This document shows, piece after piece, positions 60,136-64,000 of a DNA stretch of 64,000 nucleotides; within the stretch, counting starts at the first letter, position 1, and each line of letters starts with the position of its first letter. The notes under the pieces are model-generated. The model worked only from the letters and a program-made list of their open reading frames with translations, had not been told where the DNA came from and made no database searches. The DNA lies in the NCBI GenBank assembly GCA_902799665.1, contig CADCBK010000017.1:10879-74878 (forward strand). Reading direction: 5' to 3'. Source of the DNA: an uncultured Spirochaetaceae bacterium. GTDB lineage: Bacteria > Spirochaetota > Spirochaetia > Treponematales > Treponemataceae. The position numbers and the translations under genes were made by a program.

Positions 60136-60690
60136 ATGGCTGACGAAGACAACGTAAACGACGAGCTCGGCGACGAAGAAGGCGGCGCCGCGGCTCCCGC
60201 CAAAAAGGGCGGAATTGGGGGCTTGCTTCCGACTTTATTGAAATACATTGCGCTCGCTTTGGGAGCGATCATTCTCATTGTGACCGTCGTCATCATAACG
60301 ATGAACATAATGGGCGGCAACAAGCCGGCTCAGGCGGCCATTCCCGTAAGCGAGGACTACAAGGAAATCGCCGAGGAGTTGGAATGGTACACTTCGCTTG
60401 GCGAAATCCAGACTCGCACCAGCGAGTCGACTCCCGCGAGCGTCGTCGTGAACATTTTCTTGGGCTACAAAAAAGAAGACAAGGTCACTTCAACCGAAAT
60501 CACCGCCCAAAGAATTCCCATTCGCGACTTTATGCGAAATTATTTCGCGGCAAAAACGGCGGACGAATTGACTCCGCGCAATGAAGAGAACATTAAGATT
60601 GAAATTCGCAACGAGATAAACGACACGATTTTGAACAGAGGAAAAATCAAAAAAGTTTCGTTTGACAAGCTGAACGTTGTGACTCAATGA
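60136..60690 (+). CDS. fliL: Flagellar protein FliL
   Basis: 184 aa inner-membrane protein that supports stators at the basal body. A Gly/Ala/Lys-rich cytoplasmic N-terminus, one membrane helix (about residues 40-63) and a periplasmic domain with TPASVVVNIFLGYKKEDK and REINDTILNRGKIKKVSFDKLNVV. It stands between motB and fliM as usual in spirochaetes. GGAGG precedes the ATG. Confidence 0.93.
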   Translation: MADEDNVNDELGDEEGGAAAPAKKGGIGGLLPTLLKYIALALGAIILIVTVVIITMNIMGGNKPAQAAIPVSEDYKEIAEELEWYTSLGEIQTRTSESTPASVVVNIFLGYKKEDKVTSTEITAQRIPIRDFMRNYFAAKTADELTPRNEENIKIEIRNEINDTILNRGKIKKVSFDKLNVVTQ

Positions 60691-60709
60691 AAAAAGGCGG
60701 GCATTTTAG

Positions 60710-61744
60710 ATGGTAGACGTTCTTTCGCAAGACGAGATTGACCAGTTACTCAACGCGATCAACACGGGCCAGTCCGAAACCGACGACTATAAGGCGGTTT
60801 CCGACACCCGCAAGATCAAAATTTACGACTTTAAGAGGCCTGACAAATTCTCAAAAGAACAGATCCGCACCGTGCAGATCATGCACGAAACATTCGCCCG
60901 CCTTACGACAACATCGCTTTCGGCCCAGCTGCGCTCTTTGGTTCATGTTCATGTGGCCACTGTAGACCAGTTGACATATGAGGAATTCATACGCTCGATT
61001 CCGACGCCGACAACCCTTGCGGTAATCAACATGGATCCGCTTAAAGGAAACGCCGTATTGGAAATCGACCCGGCCATTACATTCAGCATGATCGACCGCT
61101 TGTTCGGCGGAACCGGCGCTGTCACCGGCAACAAGAGCCGCGACCTTACCGACATTGAGTCCAGCGTAATGGAAGGAATCATCGTCCGCATTTTGGCCAA
61201 CATGCGCGAAGCTTGGACGCAGGTTATCGACTTGCGCCCCCGCTTGGGACAGATTGAGACAAACCCCCAGTTCGCGCAGATTGTTCCTCCGACAGAAATG
61301 GTTGTTTTGGTCACGCTTGAAACAAAGGTCGGCGAGGAAGAGGGAATGATTAACTTCTGCATTCCCTATTTGACGATTGAGCCGATCATCTCAAAGCTTT
61401 CTTCGCAGTTCTGGTTCAGCTCTGTTAGAAGAAGCTCGACAACCCAGTACCTTGGAACCTTGAAGGAAAAGATTTCAACGGTTGACATGGACGTCGTTGC
61501 CGAGATTGGTTCCATCAACTTGCCCATCCGCGACGTGCTTAGCTTGAGATGCGGCGACGTTGTGAAGCTTTCGAACACTAAGGTCGGCGACCAGCTGACG
61601 TTGAATATTGGCGACAAGAAAAAATACTTTTGCCAGCCCGGCGTTGTGGGCAAAAAAATGGCGGTTCAGGTTACAGGCAAACTCGACGACGAGGGCGCCG
61701 AAGAATTTGAAGAGCTTTCCGTAGAAGGAGATGAAACAGTATGA
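60710..61744 (+). CDS. fliM: Flagellar motor switch protein FliM
   Basis: 344 aa. The N-terminus [17 protein letters not shown] is the CheY-P-binding peptide. The middle domain carries [36 protein letters not shown] and [19 protein letters not shown], and the C-terminal SpoA domain is present. It forms the cytoplasmic C ring with FliG and FliY. It overlaps fliY by four bases. Confidence 0.97.
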   Translation: MVDVLSQDEIDQLLNAINTGQSETDDYKAVSDTRKIKIYDFKRPDKFSKEQIRTVQIMHETFARLTTTSLSAQLRSLVHVHVATVDQLTYEEFIRSIPTPTTLAVINMDPLKGNAVLEIDPAITFSMIDRLFGGTGAVTGNKSRDLTDIESSVMEGIIVRILANMREAWTQVIDLRPRLGQIETNPQFAQIVPPTEMVVLVTLETKVGEEEGMINFCIPYLTIEPIISKLSSQFWFSSVRRSSTTQYLGTLKEKISTVDMDVVAEIGSINLPIRDVLSLRCGDVVKLSNTKVGDQLTLNIGDKKKYFCQPGVVGKKMAVQVTGKLDDEGAEEFEELSVEGDETV

Positions 61745-62937
61745 GTGATGGCGTAATTTCCCAAGATGAAATCGACGCGCTTCTTTCGGGCGTTCCAGTG
61801 GACGGCCTTAACGCGTCAGGTCAAGTTTCCGGCGCGCCGTCGGCTAACATAGACGCGGCGACTCTTACAAAGTTCGCGGGCGAATTAAAGGATCCTCTCG
61901 TAGAAAACTTAAAGCAAATGACAGGCGTTGAGGTTTCGGCCGGCGAGCCTGCTGTTGAGGCCGCGACGCGCGACCAGTTCCTTGCAAAGCTGCCTGAAAT
62001 GGTAATCGCGACGACGGCGGATTTTTCAAACGGCCTCAAGGGCGACCACCTTTACGTCATCTCTACCGAGTGCGCCCAAAAGTTGGTCAGCCTTGTAAAC
62101 AAGGAGGAGAACGCCGCGCTTGACGACATGGCGATGAGCGTAATCAACGAAACGCTTTCCACGCATACAAACGACGAAATAACGGCGCTTGACAAGACCG
62201 GAAAATTGGCCGGCCTTGCCTGCAATCCCGCGGAGTCGATCAGCGTTCCTAAGGCGATGGTCCGCATTCCGCAAAACACTTTCGCATTGTTCACTTTCCC
62301 GTTGACTATCGACGGCCAAGCTTACACTTTGTGGGAAGCCATTGGCGGCGATCCAGCCCAGTCAATCGCCGTCGCTTTGGGCGGCGGCGCTGCGGCCGCT
62401 CCGGCCGGCGGATCTCTTAACGCCGCTGACATGGCGAGCCTTGGCGGAATGGCCGGCGCTCCGATGGGCGGCATGGGAGCCGCTCCGATGGGAGGAATGC
62501 CGACGGGCGGCGGAATGCCAATGGGCGGAATGCCGATGGGCGGCATGGGAGGTATGCCAATGGGCGGCGCGATGGGCGGAATGCCTATGGGCGGCATGGG
62601 CGCGATGATGGGCCAGACTCCTAACGTACAGTCTTTGCAGTATCCAAATTTGATGGGCGGAGCTTCTCCGACAGACCAAGGAAACATCGGTCTTTTGATG
62701 GACGTTTTCATGGAGATGACCGTAGAGCTTGGCCGCACAAAAAAGCCGATCAAGGAAATCCTTGGATTTGGCGAAGGAACGATCATAGAGCTGGACAAGT
62801 TGGCCGGCGAACCGGTTGACATTTTGGTCAACCACAAGCCTATCGCCAAGGGAGAAGTTGTAGTTATCGACGAAAACTTCGGCGTTCGTATCACGGAGAT
62901 TCTCTCTCCGCAGGAACGGGTTTCAGAGCTTCGCTAA
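61741..62937 (+). CDS. fliY: Flagellar motor switch protein FliY (FliN-type)
   Basis: 398 aa. The start [18 protein letters not shown] again is a CheY-P-binding peptide. Residues about 50-225 are the CheC-like middle domain of FliY. Residues about 238-290 are a low-complexity linker built almost only of Met, Gly, Pro and Ala (MGGMPMGGM units). The last 85 residues are the FliN SpoA domain ([37 protein letters not shown]). The linker is much longer and more repetitive than I expect for the family. Overlaps fliM. Confidence 0.94.
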   Translation: MSDGVISQDEIDALLSGVPVDGLNASGQVSGAPSANIDAATLTKFAGELKDPLVENLKQMTGVEVSAGEPAVEAATRDQFLAKLPEMVIATTADFSNGLKGDHLYVISTECAQKLVSLVNKEENAALDDMAMSVINETLSTHTNDEITALDKTGKLAGLACNPAESISVPKAMVRIPQNTFALFTFPLTIDGQAYTLWEAIGGDPAQSIAVALGGGAAAAPAGGSLNAADMASLGGMAGAPMGGMGAAPMGGMPTGGGMPMGGMPMGGMGGMPMGGAMGGMPMGGMGAMMGQTPNVQSLQYPNLMGGASPTDQGNIGLLMDVFMEMTVELGRTKKPIKEILGFGEGTIIELDKLAGEPVDILVNHKPIAKGEVVVIDENFGVRITEILSPQERVSELR

Positions 62938-62951
62938 TTTCTTAAAATACG

Positions 62952-62972
62952 GCGGCTGGGGAGCCGCTTTTT
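62952..62972 (+). terminator. Intra-operon terminator-like hairpin between fliY and fliO
   Basis: Six-pair GC stem GCGGCT/AGCCGC with a GGGG loop and five T. It may reduce read-through into the export-gate genes fliO and fliP, or stabilise the upstream mRNA end. Confidence 0.6.
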
Positions 62973-62986
62973 GGGTGGGGGAAACG

Positions 62987-63637
62987 TTGAAATTCTCAAA
63001 AATTGCATTGGCGTTTTTTTGCGCTATTTCTCTTTTAGCGGGCTCTGCGGCGGCGGAGGACGATTCTTCCTCCGGCTCGTCTATTGGCCAAACCTCGCTT
63101 TCCGCCCAAGCCTTGCCCGACGAGTCTTCTTTGGCGATAGGCGACGCGGCGGCGAACAGTTCCTCGCCTGTCTCCGCCATAAGCGGCTCCGGCTCGTCCG
63201 TCTGGCTTTTTTTTAGAATGGTCTTTGTCCTTATAGTCGTTGTCGTCTGCATTTATTTTGCGATGAATTTCATGCGAAAAAAAATGAACGGCGACAGCGC
63301 GGACGACGACATGTTTTTGCGCAAGGTGGCGCAAGTCACTGTCGCGCCGGGAAAGACGGTTCAAATAGTGACCCTTTTGGAAAAAGCCTTTTTGATTGGA
63401 GTCACGGACAGTTCCATCGAATTGCTTGGCGAGATAAGCGACAAAGAGCTGGTGGACGCGATGAACCTTAACGCGGACAAAAAGCAAAACACGGCTCGCG
63501 CGAGAAATTTCAACGACGTGCTTTCGCTTTTCTTGAATCCAAAAAATCCCAACGCGACAGCGGGCGAACGAAGCGCGTCAAAGTCCATATCGGAATTCTT
63601 CAGCAAGCAAAAAGAGAAGCTAAAAAATGGAAAGTAA
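62987..63637 (+). CDS. fliO: Flagellar biosynthesis protein FliO-like
   Basis: 216 aa from TTG 62987, chosen because GGGGGA lies 5 nt upstream and the frame then opens with a signal-like helix (MKFSKIALAFFCAISLLAGSAAA). A Ser-rich periplasmic stretch is followed by a second membrane helix (WLFFRMVFVLIVVVVCIYFAMNFM) and the cytoplasmic FliO part with KVAQVTVAPGKTVQIVTLLEKAFLIGVTDSSIELL. FliO helps assemble the FliP ring of the export gate. The stop overlaps the fliP start. Confidence 0.85.
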   Translation: MKFSKIALAFFCAISLLAGSAAAEDDSSSGSSIGQTSLSAQALPDESSLAIGDAAANSSSPVSAISGSGSSVWLFFRMVFVLIVVVVCIYFAMNFMRKKMNGDSADDDMFLRKVAQVTVAPGKTVQIVTLLEKAFLIGVTDSSIELLGEISDKELVDAMNLNADKKQNTARARNFNDVLSLFLNPKNPNATAGERSASKSISEFFSKQKEKLKNGK

Positions 63638-64000
63638 GGCTTTTGTTTCATTGAAAAATCCTTTTGTCCGACTCGCTCTTTTCTCCTTGTTAAGCCTTCT
63701 TTGCGCCTTTCCGCTTTCTTCGCAAGCCGCCGGCCGCGCCGTGGACGATCCAAACTTTCCGCAAGGCTCAACCCGCGGAACGATGCAAATGGAAGGAAAC
63801 GTCAATCCCGTCCAAATACCGAACGTTGACATAAACATAAGGCGGCCCGAGAACGGCCAGGAAGTCGCATTTAGCGTCCAGCTTTTGATAATGCTGACTC
63901 TCTTGACGCTGGCCCCAAGCCTTTTGATTTTGCTCACTTGCTTTTTGCGCTTTTCAATCGTGTTGGATTTCATCAAGAGAGCGCTTTCGTTGCAGCAAGT
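63627..64000 (+). CDS. fliP: Flagellar export-gate protein FliP, partial
   Basis: Start ATG 63627, overlapping fliO by 11 bp. The first 124 codons are in the window and the gene continues past the end. The N-terminus (LALFSLLSLLCAFPLSSQA) is a cleavable signal, as in FliP. The conserved membrane core begins with VAFSVQLLIMLTLLTLAPSL and LLTCFLRFSIVLDFIKRALSLQQ, which matches the family signature. FliP forms the pore of the flagellar type III export gate. Confidence 0.92.
   Translation, partial: MESKAFVSLKNPFVRLALFSLLSLLCAFPLSSQAAGRAVDDPNFPQGSTRGTMQMEGNVNPVQIPNVDINIRRPENGQEVAFSVQLLIMLTLLTLAPSLLILLTCFLRFSIVLDFIKRALSLQQ

Noticed and set aside
62338-62894. Antisense frame rich in Pro/Ile over fliY
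   Set aside because: Mirror of the Met/Gly repeat of FliY; no start signals.

Overview
This 64 kb window is spirochaete chromosome, most probably from a GC-rich Treponema. The evidence is a flagellar run in spirochaete order (flbD-motA-motB-fliL-fliM-fliY-fliO-fliP), a capD-like gene and an aminotransferase next to a three-subunit xanthine-oxidase-like set (an order I recall from Treponema pallidum), lipoprotein-style signal peptides, and many TPR and SPOR envelope proteins. Nearly all of it is protein-coding. I see no phage, insertion sequence, CRISPR array or rRNA operon. The RNA genes are one tRNA-Gly and the tmRNA (ssrA).

Layout. 1-7.5 kb: surface glycan genes, with three GT4 glycosyltransferases, a complete GDP-D-glycero-D-manno-heptose route (gmhA, hddA, a fused hddC-gmhB) and manC. 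7.5-15.7 kb: pbpC and a 2,023-residue alpha-2-macroglobulin lipoprotein. 15.8-19.9 kb: deoD, a 0.5 kb repeat array, a ribosomal protein L32-acyl carrier protein fusion, rnc, hisS and tRNA-Gly. 20-25.3 kb: a GGDEF protein, then a hybrid histidine kinase translationally coupled to a NeuB-family synthase. 25.6-29.7 kb: yebC-ruvC-ruvA-ruvB-queA. 29.7-35.8 kb: the molybdenum-hydroxylase-like trio, an aminotransferase and a capD-like dehydratase. 35.8-38.1 kb: a sigma28-type promoter driving a periplasmic protein and a SPOR protein, then ssrA. 38.3-41.3 kb: an RsbU/STAS/RsbW-like partner-switching set. 41.4-47.6 kb: a ParB-like protein, a phosphoesterase and TPR proteins. 47.6-56.1 kb: mutL, xseB, xseA, a broken DUF6273-type gene, a HAD hydrolase, hemW-like, lepB-like, smpB and a secreted protein. 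56.1-58.2 kb: a two-component system. 58.4-64 kb: the flagellar operon, which runs off the end inside fliP.

Expression signals are readable. About a dozen operon heads have a -10 hexamer only 6-9 nt before an ATG, so their mRNAs should start at or next to the start codon. The other transcription units have ordinary leaders with Shine-Dalgarno sites and often use TTG or GTG starts. Six of seven convergent gene pairs overlap or abut at their stop codons.

The most unusual items are: an in-frame L32-ACP fusion that keeps both zinc-finger cysteine pairs and the phosphopantetheine serine; the leaderless promoter pattern; a signal-peptidase-I protein with both partners of the catalytic lysine network changed (Lys to Arg, Ser to Cys); a xanthine-oxidase-like trio that lacks the molybdenum-site glutamate and a normal second Fe-S motif; an intergenic repeat with constant flanks around a variable 15-nt core; and a membrane TPR protein with a histone-H1-like Lys/Ala tail. 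Gene families were recognised from memory of their motifs; no search was run.
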